Assembly (NCBI RefSeq): GCF_030813245.1
Contig: NZ_JAUSUA010000007.1
Span: 62,001-126,000, forward strand
Source: Alkalicoccobacillus murimartini
GTDB taxonomy: Bacteria > Bacillota > Bacilli > Bacillales > Bacillaceae_D
DNA: 64,000 bases
Reading direction: 5' to 3'
Part shown: piece after piece, positions 1 through 7,150 of the stretch
How the letters are laid out: every line of letters begins with the position of its first letter
How positions within the stretch are numbered: position 1 is the first letter of the stretch
Made by a program: the position numbers and the translations under genes
The notes under the pieces: generated by a model
Told to the model about the DNA's origin: nothing
The model's input: only the letters and a program-made list of their open reading frames with translations
Database searches by the model: none

Positions 1-364
1 AGATTGAAGGACCTAGAAGCCGGCCCTTCCCTTGATATACATCAATGTCACCGCGCTTCATCAGAAATTGAACCCCTTTGTAAAGCTGGTCCACTACTTT
101 CTGTTTCCTTACTTGAGCCTTAGAAAAGTCAAAGGAGACACCTGATGTGTTTACACCAAACTCACTAGCTTCTTGAGCTGTTCTAAGCACTTCTGCACTT
201 CTCAAAAGCGCTTTGCTTGGAATGCACCCTTTATGCAGACACGTCCCGCCGAGTTTGCCTTGTTCAACGATCGCTGTCTTTAGACCTTCCTGAGCTGCTT
301 TAATGGCTGCTACATAGCCGCCTGTTCCACCGCCAAGAATAACCAAATCATAGTCTTCTGCCAT
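1..364 (-). CDS. lpdV: Dihydrolipoyl dehydrogenase (E3), N-terminal part
   Basis: This is the FAD/NAD-dependent E3 subunit of a 2-oxo acid dehydrogenase complex, which reoxidises dihydrolipoamide. Only the first 121 codons are in the window; the 3' end runs off the left edge. The FAD-binding Rossmann motif GGGTGGY is near residue 12, and the redox-active disulfide motif GGTCLHKGCIPSK is near residue 39. The ATG at 364 follows a strong ribosome binding site (GAGGAGGAG). It lies just downstream of the leucine dehydrogenase gene on the same strand. This neighbour points to the branched-chain 2-oxo acid dehydrogenase E3 (lpdV) rather than the pyruvate complex E3, but that choice rests on context. 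Confidence 0.9.
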   Translation of the reverse strand, partial: MAEDYDLVILGGGTGGYVAAIKAAQEGLKTAIVEQGKLGGTCLHKGCIPSKALLRSAEVLRTAQEASEFGVNTSGVSFDFSKAQVRKQKVVDQLYKGVQFLMKRGDIDVYQGKGRLLGPSI

Positions 365-391
365 GGTGTCTCCTCCTCTAATTCTATCGTT

Positions 392-1504
392 TTATTTCTG
401 TTGTCCAGCTCGCGCTCTAGATAGGAGATGATGTCCATCTCGTACAAACTGTTTGCGTGAACGACGTAACCGTTCAATACGCTCTTCAGCCATCCGGTCT
501 GCCGCTACATTTGTAGAGACGTGATCACGTTTGGCAATATCAAAAACTTTCGCTACATTATCGTAAATTCCTTCGACCTTTTTCATTGCGCGATCTCGGT
601 TATAGCCTTTAAGCTCGTCTGCCACGTTAATAACGCCCCCGGCATTAATCACATAATCCGGTGCATACGCAATACCCATCTCCATCAATCGTTCGCCATG
701 GCGCTCTTCTTTAAGTTGATTGTTTGCCGCACCAGCTACTACCGTTGCTTTTAAATGGGCAAGCGTATCATCATTAATAATCGCTCCAAGTGCATTTGGT
801 GAGAAGATATCGCATGCTACGCTATAAATTTCTTCAGGTGCTACGTATTGTGCTCCAAAATCATCCACTGCTCGCTTAGCTGCAGCCTCATAAATATCTG
901 TGACAATTAACTCTGCACCTTCATCATGCAAGTATTTACAAAGCTGATAAGATACGTTTCCTACACCTTGAACAGCGATTTTTTTACCTGCAAGATTTTC
1001 ATCTCCATAAGCCGCTTTAACTGCAGCCTTCATCCCTACAAATACTCCATAAGCAGTGACTGGCGATGGGTTGCCCGAAGCTCCAAATGCCGGTGAAATA
1101 CCCGTTACATAATCTGTTTCTTCATGAATAATATCCATATCAGCAACTGTTGTTCCAACATCTTCAGCCGTAATGTAACGACCATTTAGTCCTTGTATGT
1201 ATCGCCCGAATGCACGGAACATCTCTTCGTTTTTATCTTTACGAGGATCACCAATGATGACCGTTTTTCCTCCACCAAGATTTAATCCTGCTGCGGCATT
1301 TTTGTAAGTCATACCTTTTGAAAGACGCAAAGCATCTTCAAATGCAGCTTCTTCACTTGTATAATTCCACATTCTTGTTCCACCGAGTGCTGGTCCCAAT
1401 GTTGTGTCATGAATAGCAATGATTGCTTTTAAGCCGGATGTTCGGTCCTGGCAAACAACCACCTGTTCATAGTCATATGTTTCCATCGTTTGAAAAAGAT
1501 TCAT
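392..1504 (-). CDS. bcd: Leucine dehydrogenase
   Basis: This enzyme carries out NAD-dependent oxidative deamination of leucine, isoleucine and valine to branched 2-oxo acids, the first step towards branched-chain acyl-CoA and iso/anteiso fatty acid primers. The 370-residue protein has the family's glycine-rich segment GGGK with Lys80 and a second conserved lysine, Lys68, both known catalytic or substrate-binding positions in leucine dehydrogenases. The NAD-binding motif GVGNVSY is near residue 185. The ATG at 1504 is chosen because AAAGGAGGAATCGCA precedes it and the preceding codons do not look like family sequence. The next gene downstream is the E3 gene, matching a bkd-type operon, but the kinase gene (buk) found between them in B. 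subtilis is absent. Confidence 0.95.
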   Translation of the reverse strand: MNLFQTMETYDYEQVVVCQDRTSGLKAIIAIHDTTLGPALGGTRMWNYTSEEAAFEDALRLSKGMTYKNAAAGLNLGGGKTVIIGDPRKDKNEEMFRAFGRYIQGLNGRYITAEDVGTTVADMDIIHEETDYVTGISPAFGASGNPSPVTAYGVFVGMKAAVKAAYGDENLAGKKIAVQGVGNVSYQLCKYLHDEGAELIVTDIYEAAAKRAVDDFGAQYVAPEEIYSVACDIFSPNALGAIINDDTLAHLKATVVAGAANNQLKEERHGERLMEMGIAYAPDYVINAGGVINVADELKGYNRDRAMKKVEGIYDNVAKVFDIAKRDHVSTNVAADRMAEERIERLRRSRKQFVRDGHHLLSRARAGQQK

Positions 1505-1874
1505 TGCGATTCCTCCTTTAGTCTTTTGGAAGGTCAGATTTTTCGTGCACGATTCTCTCTTTATCTCATGCATCTTCGCAAAATGTCTCTCTTTAAATAC
1601 GAATCAAGCCGTAAATTCAGCTGATTCTTCATTAATCTCCCTGGCAAAATGCGCATTAATAGTATATCACGCACGTGCTCTAAATCCTATGGCTACGCGA
1701 TTTCACAGATAATTTCAACTTTATATACATAAGGTTTTTTATAATTATGACTAGGTCCTAAAATCTACTCTTATATTATTACTCAAATTTAAAAATCATG
1801 CAACTATAAGGCATGTACGTTTGTCTTTTTTTCAGCTACAATATGGAAAGAGTTGTTTTTAGGAGGGTTTCTAG
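1505..1874. other. Intergenic region between divergent genes
   Basis: About 370 bases separate the leucine dehydrogenase gene (minus) from the DUF2627 gene (plus). The stretch is AT-rich. I see the ribosome binding sites at each end but no convincing -12/-24 SigL promoter, riboswitch or RNA gene. Promoters for both directions must lie here. Confidence 0.5.
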
Positions 1875-2117
1875 ATGGGGCGTTTTTTTGCACTACTTAT
1901 TTTATTACTACCAATCTTCACTGCTGGATTTGGGATTAAATTAATGAGGGATGCTTTTTTCCATATCATCCAATCCCCTTTTTCATCCGTATCCGTGCAA
2001 TTTCTTATAGGACTAATTTTATTTTTCATTGGTTTTGCTTTTATCGGAGGATTTATTTTTTATCGAGACCGTAAAAACGGAAAGATTTCACCTCGTTTTT
2101 CAAAAAGAGAAGGATAG
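1875..2117 (+). CDS. yqzF: DUF2627 small membrane protein (YqzF-like)
   Basis: This 80-residue protein has two predicted transmembrane helices (about residues 3-22 and 41-63), separated by a short stretch and followed by a basic tail ending FSKREG. The ATG follows TAGGAGGGTTTCTAG, a good ribosome binding site. The size, two-helix layout and position near spo0A and branched-chain amino acid genes match the DUF2627 family (YqzF in B. subtilis). The function of this family is not known. It is a single gene with the opposite-strand glycosyltransferase gene ending just 6 bases downstream. Confidence 0.75.
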   Translation: MGRFFALLILLLPIFTAGFGIKLMRDAFFHIIQSPFSSVSVQFLIGLILFFIGFAFIGGFIFYRDRKNGKISPRFSKREG

Positions 2118-2123
2118 GCAGGG

Positions 2124-2921
2124 TCATGATTTCTTGACGACCCCTAGCCCATCCATCCAACGTAACACTCTTCTTTTTGCAATCCATTCTGAGAAGGACA
2201 CTCTTTCAGCTGTTAATAGCAACAAAAACAAGATCACTGCGCTAAACCACTGTAATTCGCTTGTCCCCTCGTGAGTCAGCCAAATCGCAATAATGGCCCC
2301 ACAGGATGTCGCCCCATTATCACCTAAAATCGCCTTCTTCTCTCCTTCTAGTACATATACTAAATAAAAGATCGTTAAAACGTACAATAGTGTTGAAAAA
2401 GACGGCAGTGGCATAAATGCAACAATAACAGCAGAGGCTAAAAGCGATATCTTCCAAACACGTAATGGTCTTGTATCAAATAAATTCATTACATGAGGCA
2501 GTAGACACAATAGTAGAAACATAAAGATACTTGTAGTAGCAGATTGAGGTTGACTGAAAAACGTATACACTCCAGCAAGGACAATCGTACCAACCGCTTT
2601 GATCAGTCCAGTCGTCCATGTCCGGTCTTGTATCAGCAATTGAACATGCCCTCGTATCCCCTTTGGCTGTGATTTCCCATACCGGTCATCCACGAATCCA
2701 ATGATCCAAATCCCCAAAACATATCCTAATGACAAATAGGAAAATACAACGGAATCACTTGGAGGAAATGCACACATCACAGCATATCCATACACAACAA
2801 CCACACCTAAACTGTAAGGAAGCGTACGTTGTTCATAATTTGGGACCGTCCACTTTGCTTCATAGAATGCGCACATACTTGTAAATGCAATGATCGGAAT
2901 CGTTAACATAAGTAGAATCAT
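2124..2921 (-). CDS. Divergent MraY/WecA-like (PNPT superfamily) membrane protein
   Basis: A multi-pass membrane protein of 265 residues. Three short motifs resemble those of polyprenyl-phosphate sugar-1-phosphate transferases (MraY, WecA, TagO): FVDDRYGK, NLFDTRP, and GDNGATSCGA where MraY has MGDTGS. The central signature NxxDGxDG of true transferases is reduced to NLFDTRP, so activity is uncertain. The start is set at ATG 2921: the codon overlaps the upstream glycosyltransferase stop as ATGA and follows GAGGAGAGACGGT. It is the last gene of the operon with steA and a GT2 glycosyltransferase. A role in an envelope polymer or lipid-linked sugar is inferred from context only. Confidence 0.65.
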   Translation of the reverse strand: MILLMLTIPIIAFTSMCAFYEAKWTVPNYEQRTLPYSLGVVVVYGYAVMCAFPPSDSVVFSYLSLGYVLGIWIIGFVDDRYGKSQPKGIRGHVQLLIQDRTWTTGLIKAVGTIVLAGVYTFFSQPQSATTSIFMFLLLCLLPHVMNLFDTRPLRVWKISLLASAVIVAFMPLPSFSTLLYVLTIFYLVYVLEGEKKAILGDNGATSCGAIIAIWLTHEGTSELQWFSAVILFLLLLTAERVSFSEWIAKRRVLRWMDGLGVVKKS

Positions 2922-3583
2922 ACCGTCTCTCCTCGTAACTGCTTTTCGATATGACGCCATTGTTTAAACCGATGCATCATTCCAGGCAAATAACGTCCCA
3001 TTTCTCGATGCCTCATCGTCGATTCAACCTCTAACAACCTGGCTCCACCCTTAAGCATGTGTAAACACATCATCGTCTCAATGCCATACCCGGAATATGA
3101 TCGACTTAATAACAGTCTCAGCCATTGGCGTTGAAAAGCCCGTTGACCAGAAAGGGGGGCATCTAACCACACCCCCGTGTGCCGATGAATTTCTTTTTGA
3201 ACACGATGTTTGACTAATCCACGTCCCCCATTGCCTCTTTGCGGCATTTTAGAGATGGTTAAGTCAGCTCGCTTGTTCATAACTGGCTCCAGTAATACGG
3301 CTGCCTCTGATGCGGTATCTTGCAGATCAGCATCGAGACAAAGGATGTACATCCCTTTAGCCTGTTTCCAACCTGCTTGTAATGCATGGCCTTTGCCTTG
3401 ATTTTTAGGCAGATGAATACAAACATCAGCCAGTTCTTCTGCAATTTCAGCCGTATGATCCACACTGCCATCGTTTACACAAATGAGTTCATGCTGAAAA
3501 GGCAACGATCGTACAGCGTTGATCGTATTCGCTAGTCGGTCTTGCTCATTATAAGCAGGAATAACGATCGACACTCTAGTCAT
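2918..3583 (-). CDS. Family 2 glycosyltransferase
   Basis: A 221-residue GT-A fold glycosyltransferase. The family features are visible in order: SIVIPAYNEQ at residue 5, the nucleotide-sugar binding VNDGS near residue 37, the DADLQD metal-binding motif near residue 84, and PLSGQRAF near residue 144. It resembles polyprenyl-phosphate (dolichol-phosphate mannose synthase-type) GT2 enzymes but has no C-terminal membrane helices. The neighbouring membrane protein could supply the membrane partner. Its start overlaps the end of steA by 8 bases and its stop overlaps the next start by 4, so the three genes are probably translationally coupled. Donor and acceptor cannot be told from sequence. Confidence 0.85.
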   Translation of the reverse strand: MTRVSIVIPAYNEQDRLANTINAVRSLPFQHELICVNDGSVDHTAEIAEELADVCIHLPKNQGKGHALQAGWKQAKGMYILCLDADLQDTASEAAVLLEPVMNKRADLTISKMPQRGNGGRGLVKHRVQKEIHRHTGVWLDAPLSGQRAFQRQWLRLLLSRSYSGYGIETMMCLHMLKGGARLLEVESTMRHREMGRYLPGMMHRFKQWRHIEKQLRGETV

Positions 3584-4703
3584 GACGGATCGCTCCTTTT
3601 TTTAAGAGCAAGCGATACCCTCGTCCGACTATATCTCTCAGCTCGGTCCACTCTTCTTTTAAATCGTGATTGATTCGTTGCATCTGTGAAGAAAATGTAG
3701 TCCCCTCAAACAACTGATGAATCCCTTTTAAATCAGTCATTCGGTCACCTGCTTCGATTCGTGCCAAAACACTAGACCCCATTCCATTTCGTTGCTTCTC
3801 TAAGAAATCTTTCATTCCGCTCCGACAACCAATTAAATATAAGTGCTCGGCTCCTGCCCAATAGGCAGACATAATGGCCACATCTTCACTAGTACCAATA
3901 AAGGATAGTTCACTCGCTTCGATACCAATCGTCCGTAGCCGTTCCATACCCGGAGAAGAGCCGTCTGGGTACGTATGACAGATTAACTGCGCTCCGCATT
4001 GAAGGGCCTTATCAGAAACTGAATCCATGTCTCCTATAATATACTCAGGCAAGAACCCTACTTCTAGCAGTCCATCAGCCGCTCCATCTACCGCAATAAT
4101 GAGCGGATTTGTTAAGACGAGCCAGCGGCGCATCGCTTTTAAGTCGCGTTTGTAATGAGCATGTCTAGCAACAATAAGAACCTGCCTTGATTTAATCTGT
4201 TGAAAACAACTTGGAATCAGTGGTGGTGCCACAAAATACTCAGCCTCTCGATTCGCATGCTCTAACGTATTAGAGACAAAGTTTGTTAACAGATCCTGAT
4301 ACGTTGTCTGCGCTCGGAGACGTAATTCTTCAATTCTCTGTTCATCATATTGATCGAGCTCTGCAATCACCGCAAACGTATCGTTTTGAGATAGATACAA
4401 GCGATTATTCATAATCCAAACCGACTCATTCTTCAATAGATAACTTGCCCCAACCCAATTCGCAACATCAAACACAGCAATTCCCGCTTCTAACAGTCTG
4501 CTAACTTCTCCGTGTTCATAACGCCCACTCATCGAACGTTTCCGATTTATAACCGCTTTGACCTTCTTTTCAAGTAAAGCATCTGTTGTTAATGAATCAA
4601 GATCTTCATGCCAAAGAAGTGCGATCGAACCCATAGGCAGCTCTTGCATTAACAGCTTACTTCGTTCTCCTTCATAGACCTGTCCTCTTATACTCAGTTT
4701 CAT
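3576..4703 (-). CDS. steA: SteA-like protein with thiamine pyrophosphokinase-like domain
   Basis: A 375-residue protein similar to the putative cytokinetic ring protein SteA of Gram-positives. The N-terminal half carries the VKAVINRKRSMSGRYE-type segment and the GLL-like ligand region. The central part (about residues 165-300) resembles the thiamine pyrophosphokinase fold, with IIAVDGAADGLLEVGFLPEYIIGDMDSVSDKAL (split here as IIAVDGAADGLLEVGF then IIGDMDSV). The C-terminus is predicted to contain a helix. The ATG at 4703 follows GGAGGCTGTT. It is the first gene of a three-gene operon with glycosyltransferase-type genes, so a link between division and envelope glycan synthesis is plausible but unproven. 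Confidence 0.8.
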   Translation of the reverse strand: MKLSIRGQVYEGERSKLLMQELPMGSIALLWHEDLDSLTTDALLEKKVKAVINRKRSMSGRYEHGEVSRLLEAGIAVFDVANWVGASYLLKNESVWIMNNRLYLSQNDTFAVIAELDQYDEQRIEELRLRAQTTYQDLLTNFVSNTLEHANREAEYFVAPPLIPSCFQQIKSRQVLIVARHAHYKRDLKAMRRWLVLTNPLIIAVDGAADGLLEVGFLPEYIIGDMDSVSDKALQCGAQLICHTYPDGSSPGMERLRTIGIEASELSFIGTSEDVAIMSAYWAGAEHLYLIGCRSGMKDFLEKQRNGMGSSVLARIEAGDRMTDLKGIHQLFEGTTFSSQMQRINHDLKEEWTELRDIVGRGYRLLLKKGAIRHD

Positions 4704-4876
4704 AACAGCCTCCACACACCTTGTTTCGGCTTAGTATGTACAAATCAATGAATTTTACTATGCATCTAGGAATAAATTCACCATATGATCTTTGTCTTTT
4801 GATCAATGAATGATTGCATATCTCCTTCATTCTTAGATATAATAATGGCCAACTGGAAAATGAAGGAGAGACCATT

Positions 4877-5071
4877 TTGTCAAAACGATTATTAATAACC
4901 TTCCACAGCTTGATTTTACTTTTTGCAATCGGAGTAATCACAGCTTATTTTTTATCCACTACATTTATGGACAGAGGAGTCATGTATTTAATCTTAGGCA
5001 TGATCATTGGCGCATCCAGCATCTTTAATATTGTCCGGATTAGCCGTTCTAAAACTACAAGAGAAACCTAA
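4877..5071 (+). CDS. Small two-helix membrane protein, unknown
   Basis: A 64-residue protein with two hydrophobic segments (about residues 5-27 and 33-52) and a basic, polar C-terminus (RISRSKTTRET). The open frame begins further upstream at 4814, but the likely start is TTG at 4877, seven bases after GAAGGAGAG. It is divergent from steA. I do not recognise the family. Confidence 0.6.
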   Translation: MSKRLLITFHSLILLFAIGVITAYFLSTTFMDRGVMYLILGMIIGASSIFNIVRISRSKTTRET

Positions 5072-5083
5072 CAGTAGATAGGA

Positions 5084-5197
5084 GTCCAAACCCTAACCCT
5101 TTTTCTATACATCACTGCGGTTGCCATTCTTTTTGGTGGGATTGCCGCTTTTCGATTTTCACTCACAAGGATGATCAGAAAAAAGCACCTTCATTGA
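5084..5197 (+). pseudogene. Short membrane-helix frame without a standard start codon
   Basis: After an AGGAG-like site at 5080 an open frame encodes one clear hydrophobic helix, ending in the basic tail MIRKKHLH and a TGA at 5195. No ATG, GTG or TTG lies in frame between the upstream stop (5075) and the helix; GTC sits where a start would be expected. It could be a small gene with a mutated start, or one that uses a rare start. It would be co-transcribed with the preceding small membrane protein and end at the terminator beginning at 5206. Confidence 0.3.
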
Positions 5198-5205
5198 CAC
5201 ACACT

Positions 5206-5239
5206 AAAGAAGCCAGCTGTTTAGTCAGCTGGCTTCTTT
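5206..5239. terminator. Bidirectional terminator between convergent genes
   Basis: AAAGAAGCCAGCTG and CAGCTGGCTTCTTT form a perfect 14-bp inverted repeat with a six-base loop. The stop codon of the minus-strand lipoprotein gene lies in the loop. A and T tracts on both sides suit termination in both directions. Confidence 0.85.
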
Positions 5240-5685
5240 GTATAAAATGCACGTAGGGTCCATGTCTCCTCATGATTCTCGTCCCACTTAAAGCTCCACA
5301 ATCCAGGGGTTTCACGATCATAGATATATCCATCTTCAGCAAAATACGCTGTATCTGGTAAGCTACTTACCGGCAAACAGATCCAAGCGCTACACGTTGC
5401 TTGATCTTCCAGTAATGGAGCAAACTGAACGCTGTAGTCATCCATCATTATGGGTTCTCGACCATCTAACACCATCTTTAATTCTTCGTTAATGGTATGT
5501 TCTCCTTCAAAAGGGTTCTCCATTTTGTAATACGTTAAAAAGTCTTTATCCTCAGGCGCTGGTGCAATAAATGTTGCTTCTGTAGACATTTCTTTGGTTG
5601 CTTTCATGCGCGTACAGGAAACAAAAATTAACATGATAACCATAGAAAGTAAAACAAGAATGGTCCAATGTACCTTTAGCCTCAA
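5221..5685 (-). CDS. Putative lipoprotein sharing a domain with the element-borne lipoprotein
   Basis: A 154-residue protein. Residues 6-24 form a hydrophobic signal peptide ending in the lipobox-like IFVSC, so Cys24 is the likely lipidated residue. The TTG at 5685 follows GGGGAGATAAGG. The C-terminal half contains CSAWICLPVSSLPDTAYF followed by AEDGYIYDRETPGLWSF. The 286-residue lipoprotein at 9573-10433 inside the integrated element has the matching series with the same two Cys and EDGYIYD core. I do not recognise the domain. The shared domain suggests this gene belongs to debris of a related element, or that the element acquired a host-like gene. Confidence 0.7.
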   Translation of the reverse strand: MRLKVHWTILVLLSMVIMLIFVSCTRMKATKEMSTEATFIAPAPEDKDFLTYYKMENPFEGEHTINEELKMVLDGREPIMMDDYSVQFAPLLEDQATCSAWICLPVSSLPDTAYFAEDGYIYDRETPGLWSFKWDENHEETWTLRAFYTKKPAD

Positions 5686-5795
5686 CCTTATCTCCCCTAT
5701 CTGCCCTTACACACAGTGTCCATTCAATATATGTAGTGGATCTACCGATAAGAAGAGCAAATACAAAAGTTGGTCTTCAATAATCCAGAAACGAA

Positions 5796-5844
5796 AAAAC
5801 CTTCAATGTTAATGGATAGTATATCCATTAACATTGAAGGTTTT
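5796..5844. repeat. Perfect 23-bp inverted repeat resembling the recombinase leader hairpin
   Basis: Bases 5796-5818 and 5822-5844 are perfect inverted complements with a 3-base loop. On the minus strand the stem is followed by a T-run, so it would act as a terminator. The minus-strand stem AAAACCTTCAATGTTAATGG is very like the start of the leader at 21177-21226 (AAAACCTTCTTTGTTTATGG). It is followed at a similar distance by TGTTTATTG (5882), as in the two recombinase leaders. It probably marks a third, older copy of the element end. Confidence 0.6.
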
Positions 5845-5963
5845 GAGATCAACTCAGTAGGTTGTTGATCTTACTTTAAGTTGTTTATTGCCTAAATGTA
5901 TGTTAATTGGTATGTAGCGTTCGAATTGACTAATTTCAAAATCAAAAGTTAGTAACTGAACGA

Positions 5964-6062
5964 TTGATATTAAGGCCAGTAACGATGGCTGATGCAGAGG
6001 AAATGTTTGCATCCTTACCTGATCTAAACACAGTTAATGATCATATAGAAGAGAGAGATTGA
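5964..6062 (+). pseudogene. Remnant resembling the N-terminus of a GNAT acetyltransferase
   Basis: A 32-codon frame from TTG 5964 reads MILRPVTMADAEEMF and ends at TGA 6060-6062. The RPVT.ADAEEMF pattern is typical of the first strand and helix of GNAT proteins, but the rest of the domain is absent. It ends four bases before the intact GNAT gene. No convincing ribosome binding site is present. It may be a deletion relic; it could also be chance. Confidence 0.3.
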
Positions 6063-6066
6063 AATT

Positions 6067-6486
6067 ATGAATATTAGAGTAGCAAGTAAATTAGATTACC
6101 CTGCGTTAAGATTGATATACTTAGAATCTCGGCGCAATAGTTTTCATTGGGTGGATAAAGAAGACATGACTCTAGAAGATTTCGATAAGCATACTGTAGG
6201 AGAGTATATAATTTTAGCGGAGGAAAATTCTCATATCCTTGGATTTGTTTCTTTATACGTACCAGATAATTTTATACATCATTTATTCGTTCACCCAGAT
6301 TTCTCTGGTAAAGGCGTAGGTGGTCAATTGGTTAATGCATCCATAGAAAAAATGAATAAACCATTAAGATTAAAATGTGTAACTGAAAATCAAAAAGCAT
6401 TAAGTTTCTATGTGAATAATGGTTGGAAAAAAGTTGTTGAGGAAGGTAACCCAGGAGAGAAACATTGGGTTATGGAATATGAATAA
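6067..6486 (+). CDS. GNAT family N-acetyltransferase
   Basis: A 139-residue acetyl-CoA dependent acyltransferase. The order of features fits the family: N-terminal strand MNIRVASKLDYPALRLIYLE, then IILAEENSHILGFVSLYVPD (beta 4), the segment HHLFVHPDFSGKGVGGQLV with the acetyl-CoA pyrophosphate loop GKGVGG near residue 81, and a C-terminal ENQKALSFYVNNGWKKV typical of RimI-like members. The ATG at 6067 has only a weak purine-rich ribosome binding site. The substrate is unknown. It lies in the debris-rich interval left of the integrated element. Confidence 0.85.
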   Translation: MNIRVASKLDYPALRLIYLESRRNSFHWVDKEDMTLEDFDKHTVGEYIILAEENSHILGFVSLYVPDNFIHHLFVHPDFSGKGVGGQLVNASIEKMNKPLRLKCVTENQKALSFYVNNGWKKVVEEGNPGEKHWVMEYE

Positions 6487-6569
6487 ACCTAAAGCTGATG
6501 CATGTGCGGTAGGGAATAAAAATTTTAATTATTAAGGGATCATTACTTTTAAATTATGATACCAAAAGG

Positions 6570-6740
6570 TTATTTTGCTTGCTTAAATCTAAGCTGTTCT
6601 TCATGAATGTAAGTGAGAAAAAGCATAATGTCTTGATGGTAACTCCTTATCGTCTTTTTTGTTAACTGTTTACTGTCACAATGCAGCAAAAAATTATCTA
6701 AACTCCGTTCTAAATTTCGCATTGAATTGTTTTTAAGCAT
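6570..6740 (-). pseudogene. Truncated tyrosine recombinase, N-terminal fragment
   Basis: From ATG 6740 (after AAGGAGGCTTTTTT) the frame encodes 56 residues. They match the start of the recombinase at 20193-21173: LDNFLLHCDSKQLTKKTIRSY here against LDNFMLYCDSKN and SKKTLRSY there. This is the SAM-like core-binding domain that grips DNA. Similarity ends after LTYIHEE and the frame stops soon after; no catalytic domain follows. It lies in the same orientation and at a similar distance from an att repeat as the other copy, so it appears to be the surviving end of an earlier related element. Confidence 0.75.
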
Positions 6741-6746
6741 AAAAAA

Positions 6747-6786
6747 GCCTCCTTCATCTGCGGTCTCATCCACAAACAAAGGAGGC
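6747..6786 (-). promoter_or_regulatory. Leader hairpin covering the ribosome binding site of the truncated recombinase
   Basis: On the minus strand GCCTCCTT pairs with AAGGAGGC and a T-run follows immediately, with the ATG just after it. The 3' arm is the Shine-Dalgarno sequence itself. The hairpin could thus act as a terminator and as a translation block. The same layout is present before the other recombinase copy (21177-21226). Confidence 0.65.
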
Positions 6787-6920
6787 AATCAACGTAAGTA
6801 TAAGTTGATATTTAAGTATGATGTTTATTGGCTTAAAAATGCGTTGGTTGGTCAACAGTGTACGGTTTCCTAATTACCCCATACCGATCAAACCACTGTT
6901 AAATCAACGTTAATTACGTA
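6787..6920. other. Element-end region between recombinase leader and left att repeat
   Basis: This region contains TGTTTATTG at 6822-6830, a candidate recombinase arm site, and an AACAGTG/CACTGTT inverted repeat around 6857-6902. Its layout matches 21227-21365 next to spo0A. No gene is visible. Confidence 0.5.
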
Positions 6921-7013
6921 TTATCCAACCTTATGCTCAATTCTCAACTTATCCGCTACCATGGCAATAAATTCACTATTGGTTGGTTTAGCCTTTGATT
7001 GGCTAACGGTGTA
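6921..7013. repeat. Left attachment repeat (copy of spo0A 3' end)
   Basis: These 93 bases are identical to 21366-21458 in the same orientation. On the minus strand they encode the last 30 residues of Spo0A (from Tyr234, YTVSQSK..., to EHKVG) plus the stop codon. Identity ends sharply on both sides: 6920 is A where 21365 is C, and 7014 onward diverges. The exact duplication of a gene's 3' end is the classic mark of site-specific integration by a tyrosine recombinase. Confidence 0.93.
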
Positions 7014-7086
7014 TGGGTTGGTGTAGCAGTACTTTTAGAGTTTCAAACACCTTATAAACCTTAGATGTTTATAGGTTTGATTTCCG

Positions 7087-7101
7087 ATGTTTATTGCTCA
7101 C
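7087..7101. repeat. Candidate recombinase arm-type site, left end
   Basis: ATGTTTATTGCTCAC occurs here and again at 21286-21300, in the same orientation. The two copies lie 74 bases inside the left att repeat and 66 bases outside (left of) the right one, so both are inside the element. Related TGTTTAT-containing sequences lie at 7066 and 21267. Short direct repeats flanking the core are expected for arm binding by integrases. This is inference from position and sequence. Confidence 0.5.
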
Positions 7102-7150
7102 TAGCGTAAGCTTATGTAAATATTACCACGCTAAAAATACTTGTCAACAA

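Noticed and set aside
3277-3471. Open frames inside the GT2 gene on both strands
   Set aside because: They are shadows of the conserved glycosyltransferase coding frame.
4672-4941. An 89-codon minus-strand frame upstream of steA
   Set aside because: It overlaps the steA start and the small plus-strand membrane gene, and has no plausible ribosome binding site or recognisable features.
6921-7013. A tRNA gene as the integration target
   Set aside because: No tRNA-like cloverleaf is found near either repeat; the repeat is wholly spo0A coding sequence.
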